From G963667675 sp965249215 (lineage in GTDB: Bacteria > Chloroflexota > Dehalococcoidia > Lucifugimonadales > UBA3495), in the NCBI GenBank assembly GCA_965249215.1, contig CBDFLN010000001.1:1138567-1202566 (forward strand): DNA of 64,000 nt, given 5' to 3'. Below, in pieces: positions 37,670 to 48,559 of the stretch. The notes beneath the pieces were generated by a model. The model was given only the letters and a program-made list of their open reading frames with translations. It did no database searches and was not told the origin of the DNA. The position numbers were made by a program, and so were the translations under genes. The first letter of the stretch is position 1; each line of letters begins with the position of its first letter.

Positions 37670-38764
37670 TTACGCCACCGCTACCTCCTGGCCCCGGTCC
37701 GAAGCCTCCTGGATGCTGTCTATGAGGCGGTGCAACTCCACGGCCGTGTCGAAGTCGGGCTGGCAGGAAGTTCCGGAGAGTATCGATTGCCCAAATCGAT
37801 CATACATCTGGCCCACGTTATAGACCGAACCGCCGGGCATCCCCGCGGGAGCGAAGCAATATTGCCCGGGGACTTCCAGGTCTTCCAGGGTGTTTTCTTC
37901 CCTGACCCCCCGGACGCGGACCGAGCCGGCGTTGGGAGGCTCGGCGCCGGAAATAAACAGCGTGCCTTCTCTTCCGTAGATCTCTATAAGATAGCCGCTT
38001 CCCGCCCAGGGAATATAGGCCACGTGCACCGAGGCAACGCCGCCGTTGGCCAACCTGCCGTTGACCATGACGTTGTCCGGGGAAGTAACCGCCAGCATCC
38101 GGCCGGTGTCAACTTCCAGCCATTCCTTCACCTGGGTGGTGACCACGGCTGAGACACGGCTGAAGTCGCCAACGATGTAGCGCAGGGCATCGATGGTGTG
38201 GCCGCAGGAAATGGTCAGGGTATTGGCTCCCAACTCCCTGTCCCGCTGCCAGGTCCGGTCGGACCCCCGTTGCAGTGCGCCCTCGCCGATCCGGCTTACC
38301 CGGCAAGACACTATCTCGCCCACGTAACCCGATTCCACCAGGTCTTTGGCGTAGAGAATAGCGGGGTCGGCGCGGGCCTGGAGCCCTACCATGTTTTTCA
38401 GCCCTTTAGTGCGGGCCAAGCCGGCCATCTCTTCTGCTTCCGCGGTGGTCCGGCCCAGCGGCCATTCGGTATACACGTGCTTCCCGGCGTCGAGGGCGGC
38501 CATCGTCGGCTCGTAGTGGTCGGGCACCTTTACGCTGACGGCCACGGCGTCGATGTCCGGGTGGGCTAGCATTGTCCCGTAGTTGTCAAAGGCCAGCTTT
38601 GCCCCGAATTTTCGCCGGGTCTCCTCCGCGCTTTCCATGCGGGTAGTGCAGACTGCGGTCAACTCGAACCCCGGGCTGGCTGCCGCCGCGGGCAGGTGGG
38701 ACCGGTACGCCCATCCCCGGTTAGAATTGGCTCCGATGATGCCCAGGCGTACCTTGTCTGCCAT
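37670..38764 (-). CDS. Gfo/Idh/MocA family oxidoreductase-like protein
   Basis: The 364-residue protein has an N-terminal Rossmann fold (LGIIGANSNRGWAYRSHLPA) and a C-terminal alpha/beta domain. Family enzymes have an EKP motif whose Lys acts in catalysis; here the place reads YTEWPLGR (E100-W101-P102), with Trp instead of Lys, confirmed by the TGG codon. A similar change is found in Gal80-type regulators and in some members of unknown function. So dehydrogenase activity is uncertain. No sugar operon is next to it. It is convergent with the ABC ATPase gene. Confidence 0.8.
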   Translation of the reverse strand: MADKVRLGIIGANSNRGWAYRSHLPAAAASPGFELTAVCTTRMESAEETRRKFGAKLAFDNYGTMLAHPDIDAVAVSVKVPDHYEPTMAALDAGKHVYTEWPLGRTTAEAEEMAGLARTKGLKNMVGLQARADPAILYAKDLVESGYVGEIVSCRVSRIGEGALQRGSDRTWQRDRELGANTLTISCGHTIDALRYIVGDFSRVSAVVTTQVKEWLEVDTGRMLAVTSPDNVMVNGRLANGGVASVHVAYIPWAGSGYLIEIYGREGTLFISGAEPPNAGSVRVRGVREENTLEDLEVPGQYCFAPAGMPGGSVYNVGQMYDRFGQSILSGTSCQPDFDTAVELHRLIDSIQEASDRGQEVAVA

Positions 38765-38825
38765 AGCCTCTCCCTTCCGGCGTTCGCGCTGGTTCTACGG
38801 TCGTTGTCGCTGCCGGGAACAGCCG

Positions 38826-39848
38826 CTACCGGCGGCCGGGAGCCCGATCCGCCGCCAGTACCTCCAGAGCCAGTGCGGGCTCCAGTAGGCCCTGCTTTAC
38901 CGACAGGTCCGCCTCCAGCAGCTTCCGGTATTGCCTGACGATTTCCTGCTGGGTCACTCGCTGGGCCTGTTCGATGGTCTTGCGCAGCACGAACTGGGAC
39001 GACACCCCCAACCGGCTGCCCAGGTCTCGTTGCGGCGTCCCATGGTCCAGGTAGTCACGGGCCAACGCCAACAGGCGCAGTTGCCGCTCGGTCATTGCGA
39101 TGATGTACGAGACGTCCCGTCCGTCTTGCAGCAATTGATGCAGCAACCGCAGCGCTACCCCAGCCCTGCCCTCTATCAGGGCATCCACCGCGGCGAAGAT
39201 GTTGGCTTCCCGCACTTGGGGAACCAGGTCTTCTACGTCCCGCTCTTCGATACCGCGCCCGGAAGCGAACAGCGACAGCTTCTCGATTTCCTGGTCAAGG
39301 GTCCACAGATCGCTCCCCACCAGGTCGCTCAGCCGGCTGACCGCTGCCGGGCTGATGCCGGCGCCCTTCTGTTGCGCCGTTTCTTTTATCCACCGCGCCA
39401 GCGCCGCCCCCGACGGGGCTGCCAATGCTTGCGCCTGGCAAATCGGGCGCAGCAGCCGCAGCAACGGGTTGCCGTCCGAGATGGCCCCGTCGGTGAACAC
39501 CAGCAGGGTGGTATCCGGCAACTGGGGAACGGCTTCCGCCAGCGCCTCCCAGCCGCCCAGGCTTTGTGTTTCGGCTCCGGAGCCTCTCGAGCGGCCCCGG
39601 CGTCCGCCGGAGCGGCCCCCCGAGCGGCGTTCGTAGGCGGCCAGCAGCCCTTCGACCACCACCAGCCGCCTCGGATCCATGAACGGCAACGCGTTGCAGA
39701 GACTCAACAACTCCGCCGGCTTAATCTGGCTGCCCTGCAGCCGGTGGCTATTGGCTTCCAACAGGCCGGTCGCGCCCTCGTTTTCGGCCAGGATCCGCAA
39801 CGCCCGGGGTACGAGAAAGCTGTCGCCATACACAAGGTGGGTGGACAC
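38826..39848 (-). CDS. holA: DNA polymerase III subunit delta
   Basis: The delta subunit opens the sliding clamp in the clamp loader. The 340-residue protein has the N-terminal RecA-like part (VYGDSFLVPRALRIL), the sensor region (FTDGAISDGNPLLRLL) and the helical collar (REANIFAAVDALIEGRAGVALRLLHQLL, then AMTERQLRLLALARDYL). Residues about 72-91 hold an Arg/Gly/Ser-rich insertion (ERRSGGRSGGRRGRSRGSG), not usual for the family. A TATAAT box lies on the minus strand at 39923-39918, 70 bp upstream. HolB is at 18087. Confidence 0.9.
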   Translation of the reverse strand: MSTHLVYGDSFLVPRALRILAENEGATGLLEANSHRLQGSQIKPAELLSLCNALPFMDPRRLVVVEGLLAAYERRSGGRSGGRRGRSRGSGAETQSLGGWEALAEAVPQLPDTTLLVFTDGAISDGNPLLRLLRPICQAQALAAPSGAALARWIKETAQQKGAGISPAAVSRLSDLVGSDLWTLDQEIEKLSLFASGRGIEERDVEDLVPQVREANIFAAVDALIEGRAGVALRLLHQLLQDGRDVSYIIAMTERQLRLLALARDYLDHGTPQRDLGSRLGVSSQFVLRKTIEQAQRVTQQEIVRQYRKLLEADLSVKQGLLEPALALEVLAADRAPGRR

Positions 39849-40380
39849 GTGTTCGCTCCGGCGTTGGTTCCTATGGTCGGTCTGTTGCAGGCGGAGACCG
39901 CCCGCTTCGCCCCAGCGATTATAGCATCGGGCCTTCCGGCCATTTGCCCGTCCGCCTCAATGCCTGGAATCGTTAGGGCTCAGCCGATGCCGCCCGAGTG
40001 CGGGCGGAGCAGCTACGAGAGAAGTGCAACAGTTCGCTAGGAGCTAATTGGGGCAAGCTCATAGGTGCCGATCTGAACCGAAATCCCGCGAACACAGTGA
40101 TGTTCAAGATAGACTCAGAAACCTTGGTATGTTATCGTTTTCCACAAGCCTGTGGATGGGCGTGCAACACAAAAACTGCGCTAGCAAGGCCCCATAGATG
40201 CGAACCACAGCGACATGGTCCGGTCAGGCAGCGCTCCCGGGCCGTCAAACATCCGCAACCACCCGGGTGCTAAAGGACGGGAACCCCAGAACTAAGACCT
40301 CGGGTTGGATTCGGGGCCCTTCGTCGGAGCAGAGGATTGGCCTCCAAGACTCCGAGCCTCCAATCGTAGGAAGCTTACCA
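39849..40380. other. Intergenic stretch at the left border of an AT-richer island
   Basis: This region separates the GC-rich holA from the ParB-like gene and shows a clear fall in GC after about 40020. I see no gene; in-frame sequence upstream of the ParB ATG (from 40198) lacks domain similarity. The only supported site is a TATAAT (minus strand 39923-39918) for holA. No tRNA, integrase or inverted repeat marks the border. Confidence 0.5.
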
Positions 40381-41526
40381 ATGGTCAACACAGATAAGTC
40401 ACACCCCACTATTCCATTGACCACAACCACCAAAGTCCCTGTGAAGTGGCTGGCGCTGGACCGTCGGAATCCGCGCTTGATTCCTGGCGATGACGAACAA
40501 GATGAAGTAAGCATTATCGCTCAACTTTACCGCTCCGAAGACCTGGGCGAGTTGCTCCAGTCTATTGCGGCCAATGGCTATTTGGACATTGAGCCTCTTG
40601 TTGTTCTAAGCGAGGATGGGCATCTGACTGTCCTTGAAGGCAATCGCCGTTTAGCGGCCATTCGTTTGTTTGAGAAGCCTGACCTAGCGGACTTGATTCA
40701 AACGCAGGCTCAGCTCAGCATCACCGTTCCTTCTTTCCCTCAAAAATTCCGAGGCACTATCGCTGAGGTTTCCGTCTACCGCGTGGGGACTCGCGCAGCG
40801 GCTAGATCTTTTATTGGATTCAAACACATTAATGGTGCCGCGAAATGGCAGTCTTATGCCAAGGCGAGATTCGCCGCTGATTGGTATAAGGATGGTAAGG
40901 TCACACTTACTGATATAGCTGCCCAAATCGGTGACAGGCACGATACGATCAAAAGGATGGTCAACGCTATCTATGTGCTTGAGCAAGCGGAAAAGGCTGA
41001 AATCTTCCATCTCTCTGATCGGACTACCCCACGATTCAACTTCTCACACTTATACACGGCCTTGTCCCGCGCACCATATATGCGCTTTCTGGGCTTAGAG
41101 GAGGCGTGGTCCAGGTTTGACCCAGCACCAAGTCCCGTTTCTTCGGAGAAACTAGACAGCTTATCCGAAGTATTGAGATGGCTGTACGGGTCCAAAGACG
41201 AGGGCATAAACCATGTGATCCTGTCGCAGAATCCTGATATCAGGCTCCTGGGAGATGTCCTAGATAGTTCAGAGGGTCTCTCGATCTTGAGGGCGACTCG
41301 TTCGCTTGCAGAAGCGCACTTAAGCACCTATCCCGCGAACCAACGGTTTTCAGAGTCATTAGTACGAGCTAGGAAAGAGGTGCGTGAGGCGGCGAATAGC
41401 CTCCGCGGATTTGACGGGCGGGATCATGCGTTAGTCGGGATAGCGGAGGATATTTCCGAAACGGCTCAAGCAATGTACGATCGAATGGTTAGGAAGGTTA
41501 AGGAAGTGGGAAGCCAGGAAACATGA
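40381..41526 (+). CDS. ParB/Srx-fold protein, first gene of a three-gene candidate defence operon
   Basis: Residues about 20-110 of this 381-residue protein match the ParB N-terminal fold: VKWLALDRRNPRL, ELLQSIAANGYLDIEPLVVL and TVLEGNRRLAAIRL, where EGNRR (86-90) equals the G-x-R-R nucleotide-binding motif. Residues about 170-205 (TLTDIAAQIGDRHDTIKRMVNAIYVLEQA) look like the KorB-type helix-turn-helix. The C-terminal half is helical and of unknown function. There is no ParA and no parS site, so chromosome partition is unlikely. ParB-like CTP/ATP-binding proteins are known in DNA-modification loci. The ATG at 40381 is chosen. The stop overlaps the next start by 4 bp. Confidence 0.75.
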   Translation: MVNTDKSHPTIPLTTTTKVPVKWLALDRRNPRLIPGDDEQDEVSIIAQLYRSEDLGELLQSIAANGYLDIEPLVVLSEDGHLTVLEGNRRLAAIRLFEKPDLADLIQTQAQLSITVPSFPQKFRGTIAEVSVYRVGTRAAARSFIGFKHINGAAKWQSYAKARFAADWYKDGKVTLTDIAAQIGDRHDTIKRMVNAIYVLEQAEKAEIFHLSDRTTPRFNFSHLYTALSRAPYMRFLGLEEAWSRFDPAPSPVSSEKLDSLSEVLRWLYGSKDEGINHVILSQNPDIRLLGDVLDSSEGLSILRATRSLAEAHLSTYPANQRFSESLVRARKEVREAANSLRGFDGRDHALVGIAEDISETAQAMYDRMVRKVKEVGSQET

Positions 41527-42524
41527 ATCCGGCACTCTATCTTCCCTCGGACGAATTCACAACCGATTCGTCTCCTAACTTGGACCTTGCGGCCGACTTC
41601 TTGGAGCTTAATGCTCTTTTTTCCAAAGATGGTCAGTCATTTAGCGAAGACATCATCGATGCATTGGAACTGACATCAGAAACCGAATATTTCGACGTCG
41701 ATACTGAAATCAAAACTCGGGAGGAAATTGCAGCTGGAGCCGTCGCTCGTATGGCGTCTCGGAGACAGGTGTTGACGACCTCATATCCATTTGCCATCGA
41801 TAAAGACGGGGGCGTCGTCTTTTTCACTGGTCAACAGGAAGACTTGGGACAAACCGCATACTTAGTATCGTTGATATTGTCCAATCTAAGATCAATGTCT
41901 CCCTTACTGGAGAGCGAGGAAGTTCATCCCACACAGGAGGAAACAAAAGACCTTCGCAAATATTTTCAATACTTGGCGACCGTGGCTATTGCTGCGGAAG
42001 TCGGCGGGCCTGCGTGGTCTTTTGGCTTTCCCCGTCCCGACGCAACTGGTTTCCTAACAAAGCTGTCCGAGATATGGAAGTCACTTAAGGACGGAACGGT
42101 TGGTGCCGACCCTTCTGCGCCTTCGCACCCCAAAGACGATCAAGTAGACATCTTTGCTTGGCGGGAGCAGAAGGATGGGTTGCCTGGATTCCTATTGGTG
42201 GCAGCCCAAGTTGCTACGGGTAGTGACTGGAAGTCAAAATCGATCAAACACTACGTGGGAGACGTTTTCACCCGTCGTTGGTTCAGCCGGATTCCCGTTA
42301 CTGCGATAGTTGCCTACCATGTGATTCCATTTGCGCGCCCTGACGAACAGTTTCGCGATGACGTGCTGGTTCTCGGCAATGTTCTACACCGCCTGCGGGT
42401 TCCATATAGGGTTAGCCAAAGCGCCAGCCTTATTGCTGAAGGAACGAGTGTGGAAGGATTTGACCTGCTCGCCGCAGCCTCGGACGGCGTTCAATCCTAT
42501 GTGGAACGGGCGAGGGCTCTATGA
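41523..42524 (+). CDS. PD-(D/E)xK-like nuclease candidate, second gene of the operon
   Basis: I do not recognise a named family. The 333-residue protein has a block at about 203-236: KDDQVDIFAWREQKDGLPG, then FLLVAAQVATGSDW. D209 followed by a hydrophobic strand ending in Q229 and ATG-DW resembles PD-(D/E)xK variants of the VD-AW...QxATGxxW type that accompany methyltransferases. E159 in a preceding helix could complete the site. The canonical Lys after Glu/Gln is missing, so activity is uncertain. It starts ATGA-overlapped with the ParB-like gene and ends ATGA-overlapped with the methyltransferase. A restriction role is inferred from this setting. Confidence 0.55.
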   Translation: MNPALYLPSDEFTTDSSPNLDLAADFLELNALFSKDGQSFSEDIIDALELTSETEYFDVDTEIKTREEIAAGAVARMASRRQVLTTSYPFAIDKDGGVVFFTGQQEDLGQTAYLVSLILSNLRSMSPLLESEEVHPTQEETKDLRKYFQYLATVAIAAEVGGPAWSFGFPRPDATGFLTKLSEIWKSLKDGTVGADPSAPSHPKDDQVDIFAWREQKDGLPGFLLVAAQVATGSDWKSKSIKHYVGDVFTRRWFSRIPVTAIVAYHVIPFARPDEQFRDDVLVLGNVLHRLRVPYRVSQSASLIAEGTSVEGFDLLAAASDGVQSYVERARAL

Positions 42525-43609
42525 GGCATCGCTTCCATTCGATATGCCCATATTTTGCTATGTTCCCGGAGACCTTCGTCGAAAAACATCTTGCCTCTAC
42601 GAGATTCAGTGGAGTCGTATTTGATCCATTTTGTGGACGGGGAACAGCAGTGTTCGAGAGTCTGATTAGGGGCCGACAGAGCGCCGGCTGCGATATCAAT
42701 CCAGTAGCCGCTTGTGTCTCAGGTGCCAAATGCGATCCGCCAGCCCATTCTGCTGTTCTGGAGCGGTTATCAGTGTTGGAGAAGGAGAGCCTCTCGTTTC
42801 AAGCATGCGTCGATGTGGGCAAACTTGCAAAGTTCTTTTCCCTTTGTTTTTCTCCTTCTACCTACAATCAAATACTTTTTTTGAGGGACCAACTCAATTG
42901 GCAACACGACCGGACTGATCGCTTCATTGCGGCACTGGCTCTAGGAGCATTACATGGAGAATCCCATCGTAGCCCTTACTATTTCAGCAACCGAATGCCA
43001 AGGACAATAAGCACGAAGCCGGGTTACTCGGTGCGATGGTGGCTGGAAAATGGCTACAAGCCTCCTGTCAGAGAAGTATTCTCTATCCTTAGGCACTTGA
43101 GTTACTACCGCTTTACGACTGCACCGCCTACCCTCAGAGGTGAAGTTGCACTCTCCGACGCCCGTAATGCTGCAAAAAGGTTCCCACATTTGCTCGGACG
43201 GATTACAGACGTGATAACGTCACCTCCGTACTTGGACACGACTAGCTATCGTGAAGACCAATGGCTACGTTCTTGGTTTCTTGGTAAGACTGTGTCGCCC
43301 ACAACGCGCGACGACGGACGCCATCACAACGTGGGCAAGTATGAGGAGTTCCTAACCGAGTCATGGGCCGGCATGGCCCCACTTCTTGCTGGTGAAGCGC
43401 GGATTGTCGTGAGAATCGGAGGTCGCAAACTACCTAAAGAGGAAGCATTGCAGCTTCTCGAATCGTCCCTAAAGAGGGCTACCCAAAGAAAGGTTCTCCT
43501 ACAGGACAGGGGGGTGACGTCACTGGTGAAACGCACTCAAGCTAATGCGTTTCGAGGTTCAAGGCCCTCACCCACCGTTGAACATGACTTTAGTTTTTTA
43601 CTGGGTTAG
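42521..43609 (+). CDS. DNA methyltransferase (N4/N6-amino type)
   Basis: The 362-residue protein has the SAM-binding motif FDPFCGRGTAVFES (34-47) with GCDINPVA after it (motif II), and the catalytic motif TSPPYLDTTSY (233-243). SPPY is typical of amino-methyltransferases acting on cytosine N4 or adenine N6. The SAM motif precedes the catalytic motif by about 195 residues, which is not the order of the common beta group, where SPPY comes first. A large region between them (about 75-215) may be the target-recognition domain. It overlaps the upstream gene by 4 bp, so the three genes are translated together. Confidence 0.85.
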   Translation: MRHRFHSICPYFAMFPETFVEKHLASTRFSGVVFDPFCGRGTAVFESLIRGRQSAGCDINPVAACVSGAKCDPPAHSAVLERLSVLEKESLSFQACVDVGKLAKFFSLCFSPSTYNQILFLRDQLNWQHDRTDRFIAALALGALHGESHRSPYYFSNRMPRTISTKPGYSVRWWLENGYKPPVREVFSILRHLSYYRFTTAPPTLRGEVALSDARNAAKRFPHLLGRITDVITSPPYLDTTSYREDQWLRSWFLGKTVSPTTRDDGRHHNVGKYEEFLTESWAGMAPLLAGEARIVVRIGGRKLPKEEALQLLESSLKRATQRKVLLQDRGVTSLVKRTQANAFRGSRPSPTVEHDFSFLLG

Positions 43610-43765
43610 CGGTCATCTCTCTTATCGAAGCGTCACCAACGCTCGATTGACGAATTCTCTCCGTCGGCTAACTGAGCAATGACCAGCCAGACCAGATTGG
43701 CTACCCTTGAGTAGGGTTCGGGCTAGTCTGGACCTTTCGCACTTCTCTCCAGCTACGAATTCAAT

Positions 43766-43795
43766 TTGACATGCGAGAGTCGGCGCAGCTATACT
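43766..43795 (+). promoter_or_regulatory. Sigma-70-type promoter of glmS
   Basis: TTGACA at 43766-43771 and TATACT at 43790-43795, with an 18-bp spacer, lie 38 bp before the GTG start of glmS. The 224-bp gap 43610-43833 holds no gene. Confidence 0.7.
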
Positions 43796-43833
43796 CCACA
43801 CCCCCAATCTGGAAATGAACGCCGGGGCGCGCT

Positions 43834-45696
<1,863 letters not shown>

Positions 45697-45887
45697 CACG
45701 TTCGTGCGTTCGCTTCTTATCGCCTTTTCTGCTGCGTCAAGGCCCAAACCTGGGCCCGAAGCAAATTGTGAATTATGGAATTACTACCCCTCAACCCTTG
45801 AATTTAGTCCCGCCAGGTGAAATTATATTAGGATGACGGTTTCCCCCAATGCGCCCCTAAGTCTGCTGTTCCAGGCGTGCCGCTAAT

Positions 45888-47213
45888 ATGTTTTTTACCG
45901 TCCCTGCCACCGCCGTCCCCTACGACCGCTACGCTCCCCTCGCTCCTCCAGAAACCACCGCAGAACTGCAATTCATAGCCCGGGAACTCAAGAACCTCCG
46001 CGTCCTCCACGTCAACAGCACCGCCGCCGGCGGGGGCGTGGCCGAAATTCTCCAGTCCATGGTGCCCCTCATGAAGGGCCTGGGCATCGACGCCGACCGC
46101 ATCGTCATCGACCCGCCGCCGGAGTTCTTCCAAGTCACCAAGCAGATTCACAACCTGCTCCAGGGGGCCGAAGGCAGCCTCTCTCCGAAGGACCTGCAGC
46201 TCTACCTGGGCAGCATCCGGGAAGTGGCCGAGCACATGCGCCGCAACGGATTGACCGCCGACGTATGGTTCCTCCACGACCCCCAGCTGTTGCCCCTGGC
46301 CCGGTTCCTGCCCCGTGGGGTTGACCAGACCTGGATATGGACCATCCACATCGACCTTACCGCGCCTAACAAGGATACCCTGGACGCCCTCATGCCCTTT
46401 ACCAGGGACTACGACCGGCTTATCTTCTCCCTGGACTCCTATGTCCCCGACGGCTTGGACAAGTCCCAGGTTGTGTCCATCGCTCCCCCGGCCATCGACC
46501 CGCTCACCGTGAAGAACACCGCCATGGACCGGGAAGACGCGCTCAAGCTGGTGGCTGCCCTGGGCGTCGACCCGGCTAGGCCCCTGGCCCTTCAGGTGTC
46601 CCGCTTCGACTTGTGGAAGGATCCCTGGGGCGTCATCGACGCCTTCCGACTGGCCCGCCGCGATGTCCCCGGCCTGCAGTTGGCCCTCCTTGGCTTGACC
46701 CAGGCCAACGACGACCCCGAGGCTGTGGAAATCGTCGCCAACGTGACTTCCTATGCCGAACAGGACCCCGACATCCACATCTACTTTGACCCGGCGGGTC
46801 TTCCTGCCGGCAACGACGATATTGTCAACGCCTTCCAGGTCGCCGCCGGCGTGGTGCTCCAGAAGTCCCTGCGCGAGGGCTTCGGACTCACCGTCAGCGA
46901 GGCCATGTGGAAGGGGCAGCCCGTCATCGGCGGCAACGTCGGGGGCATTCGCCTGCAGATTAAGGACGGCGTCAACGGCTACCTGGTCGACTCGCCGGAG
47001 CAGGCCGCCCGACGCATGGTACAGTTGGTCCAAGACCCCGCCCTGCGCTCCCGCCTCGGCGGCGCGGCGCGGGAGACCGTCCGGGAGCGGTTCCTCATGC
47101 CCAGCCTGGCCCTCGACTACCTGCGGGTCGTCCAGGCCCACGTCCACCGGGCCACGGCCCCCGCTCCGGGAGCGCCCTCGTGGCAAACGAACCCTCGCTA
47201 CGGCCTGGCCTGA
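45888..47213 (+). CDS. Trehalose-synthase-like GT4 glycosyltransferase
   Basis: The 441-residue protein has two Rossmann halves of GT-B type. VLHVNSTAAGGGVAEIL near residue 40 and the EX7E motif in SLREGFGLTVSEAMWKGQPVIGG (E330/E338) match GT4. The closest relatives by pattern are TreT enzymes, which make trehalose from NDP-glucose and glucose; the HDPQLLPLARFLP and WTIHIDLTAPN blocks support this. Trehalose would be an osmolyte; the acceptor is not proven. It stands between glmS and thrB, with its own start ATG at 45888. Confidence 0.8.
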   Translation: MFFTVPATAVPYDRYAPLAPPETTAELQFIARELKNLRVLHVNSTAAGGGVAEILQSMVPLMKGLGIDADRIVIDPPPEFFQVTKQIHNLLQGAEGSLSPKDLQLYLGSIREVAEHMRRNGLTADVWFLHDPQLLPLARFLPRGVDQTWIWTIHIDLTAPNKDTLDALMPFTRDYDRLIFSLDSYVPDGLDKSQVVSIAPPAIDPLTVKNTAMDREDALKLVAALGVDPARPLALQVSRFDLWKDPWGVIDAFRLARRDVPGLQLALLGLTQANDDPEAVEIVANVTSYAEQDPDIHIYFDPAGLPAGNDDIVNAFQVAAGVVLQKSLREGFGLTVSEAMWKGQPVIGGNVGGIRLQIKDGVNGYLVDSPEQAARRMVQLVQDPALRSRLGGAARETVRERFLMPSLALDYLRVVQAHVHRATAPAPGAPSWQTNPRYGLA

Positions 47214-47270
47214 TTCCCGCCGGCGGCCCGGCGCCTATGCCAGCCGCCCCGGCCCCGGTTTAGGTGTGAG

Positions 47271-48200
47271 ATGACGCCGCCGCTGCGGGTCCTTGCTCCC
47301 GCCACTACCGCCAACCTGGGCCCGGGTTACGATTGCCTGGGCATGGCCCTTGACCTCTGGAACGAGTTGGAGGTCTTGCCCGAACTTGAGGCTTCCGCAG
47401 GCGGCCCGGTGGTGGAGGTCGTCGGCGAGGGCGCCGGCGAGCTGGCCCAGGACGGCGACAACCTGGTGGCCCGCTCCATGTCCTTCCTGTTCCGCGAGGC
47501 CGGCCGCGAGATGCCTCCCCTACGCCTCCGCTGCCGCAACCAGATTCCCCTCAGCCGCGGCCTGGGCAGCAGCGCCGCCGCCATTGCCGGGGGCCTGGTC
47601 GCCGCCAACTCCCTCTGCGACGGCATCTTCGGCGATGATGAACTGCTGGAAATGGCCGCTACTATAGAAGGGCACCCCGACAACGTCGTCGCCGCCCTGC
47701 GCGGCGGGCTCCAGCTTGTGGTCACCGATCAGGACAAGCTCTACGCCGTCCCGGTCCCGGTCCCGTCCCGGCTGTCCGCGGTCTTGTTCATCCCCGACTT
47801 CCGCATAGCCACCGCCGACGCCCGGGCCGTCCTACCCGCCCAGGTGTCCCTGCAAGACGCCGTGTTCAACGCTGGCCGCGCCGCCCTTCTCATCGCGGGC
47901 ATGGCGGCCGGCAAGCCCGAGTACTTCAAGCTGGGCACCCAGGACCGGCTTCACCAGCCCTACCGCGAGTCGTTGTTCCCCGCCATGAAGCTGCTCTTCC
48001 GTGCGGCCATGGACTGCGGGGCCCTGGGAGTGTTCCTGTCCGGCAGCGGCTCCACCGTGCTGGCCCTCGCCAGCGGCCGCGAGATGACCGTGGCTTATGA
48101 AATGGCCGAGGCCGCCAGGCAGGCGGGCGTCCAGGGCCAGGTGCGCGTCACTCGCCCCTCCGCCCAGGGCGCCCACGTCGCCAACAGCGCCGATGCCTAA
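47271..48200 (+). CDS. thrB: Homoserine kinase
   Basis: This GHMP kinase phosphorylates homoserine on the way to threonine. The 309-residue protein has VLAPATTANLGPGYDCLGMAL, the ATP loop PLSRGLGSSAAAIAGG (about 93-108), EGHPDNVVAALRGG and the C-terminal GVFLSGSGSTVLAL. Aspartate kinase, which feeds the same pathway, is 1.5 kb downstream. ThrC is not in the window. The last bases overlap by 4 bp with a truncated HTH gene on the other strand. Confidence 0.93.
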   Translation: MTPPLRVLAPATTANLGPGYDCLGMALDLWNELEVLPELEASAGGPVVEVVGEGAGELAQDGDNLVARSMSFLFREAGREMPPLRLRCRNQIPLSRGLGSSAAAIAGGLVAANSLCDGIFGDDELLEMAATIEGHPDNVVAALRGGLQLVVTDQDKLYAVPVPVPSRLSAVLFIPDFRIATADARAVLPAQVSLQDAVFNAGRAALLIAGMAAGKPEYFKLGTQDRLHQPYRESLFPAMKLLFRAAMDCGALGVFLSGSGSTVLALASGREMTVAYEMAEAARQAGVQGQVRVTRPSAQGAHVANSADA

Positions 48201-48559
48201 CCCGCCCTTCCGGCCCTCTTTCCAGCCATTCTTCCCGCTGCCTTTCCGGCCATTCTTTTCTCCCTTTCTGTCACACATGCCCCCCTCTCTGTCATTCCTG
48301 TAAGTGTGGGGTAATTCGTTGACATATCCAAACAGCGGAGCATAAGCCCCCGGAGTTCATAGCGGGCGAGGCCGGCGGCCTCCTGGCGGAGGCGGGTCAG
48401 TTCGTGGCGGAAGCGGCGGTCTTGGAGCCAACGGTAGGGTGTGCCTTGTCCTATGCCGGAGGAGCGGGCGGCTTGAGCCAGGGTGGGAGCAGCGGCGATG
48501 ATGGGCAGAGCTTGCTGCCGGCGGGAGGGAAGGCCGGAATTTTTCGAATTCTGTACCAT
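48197..48559 (-). pseudogene. Truncated phBC6A51-type helix-turn-helix protein
   Basis: The minus-strand frame contains PIIAAAPTLAQAARSSGIGQ and GTPYRWLQDRRFRHELTRLRQEA, a helix-turn-helix typical of small phage/plasmid-type proteins. After LRGLMLRCLDM the sequence turns into a low-complexity Arg/Gly/Ala tail, so the C-terminal half is lost. The 5' end lies in a 111-bp tandem duplication at 48520-48735, and a 10-bp duplication changes the frame upstream of the present ATG. Confidence 0.5.

Noticed and set aside
40198..40380. N-terminal extension of the ParB-like gene from 40198
   Set aside because: The extra 61 residues have no ParB similarity and include unlikely composition; ATG at 40381 fits the domain start.
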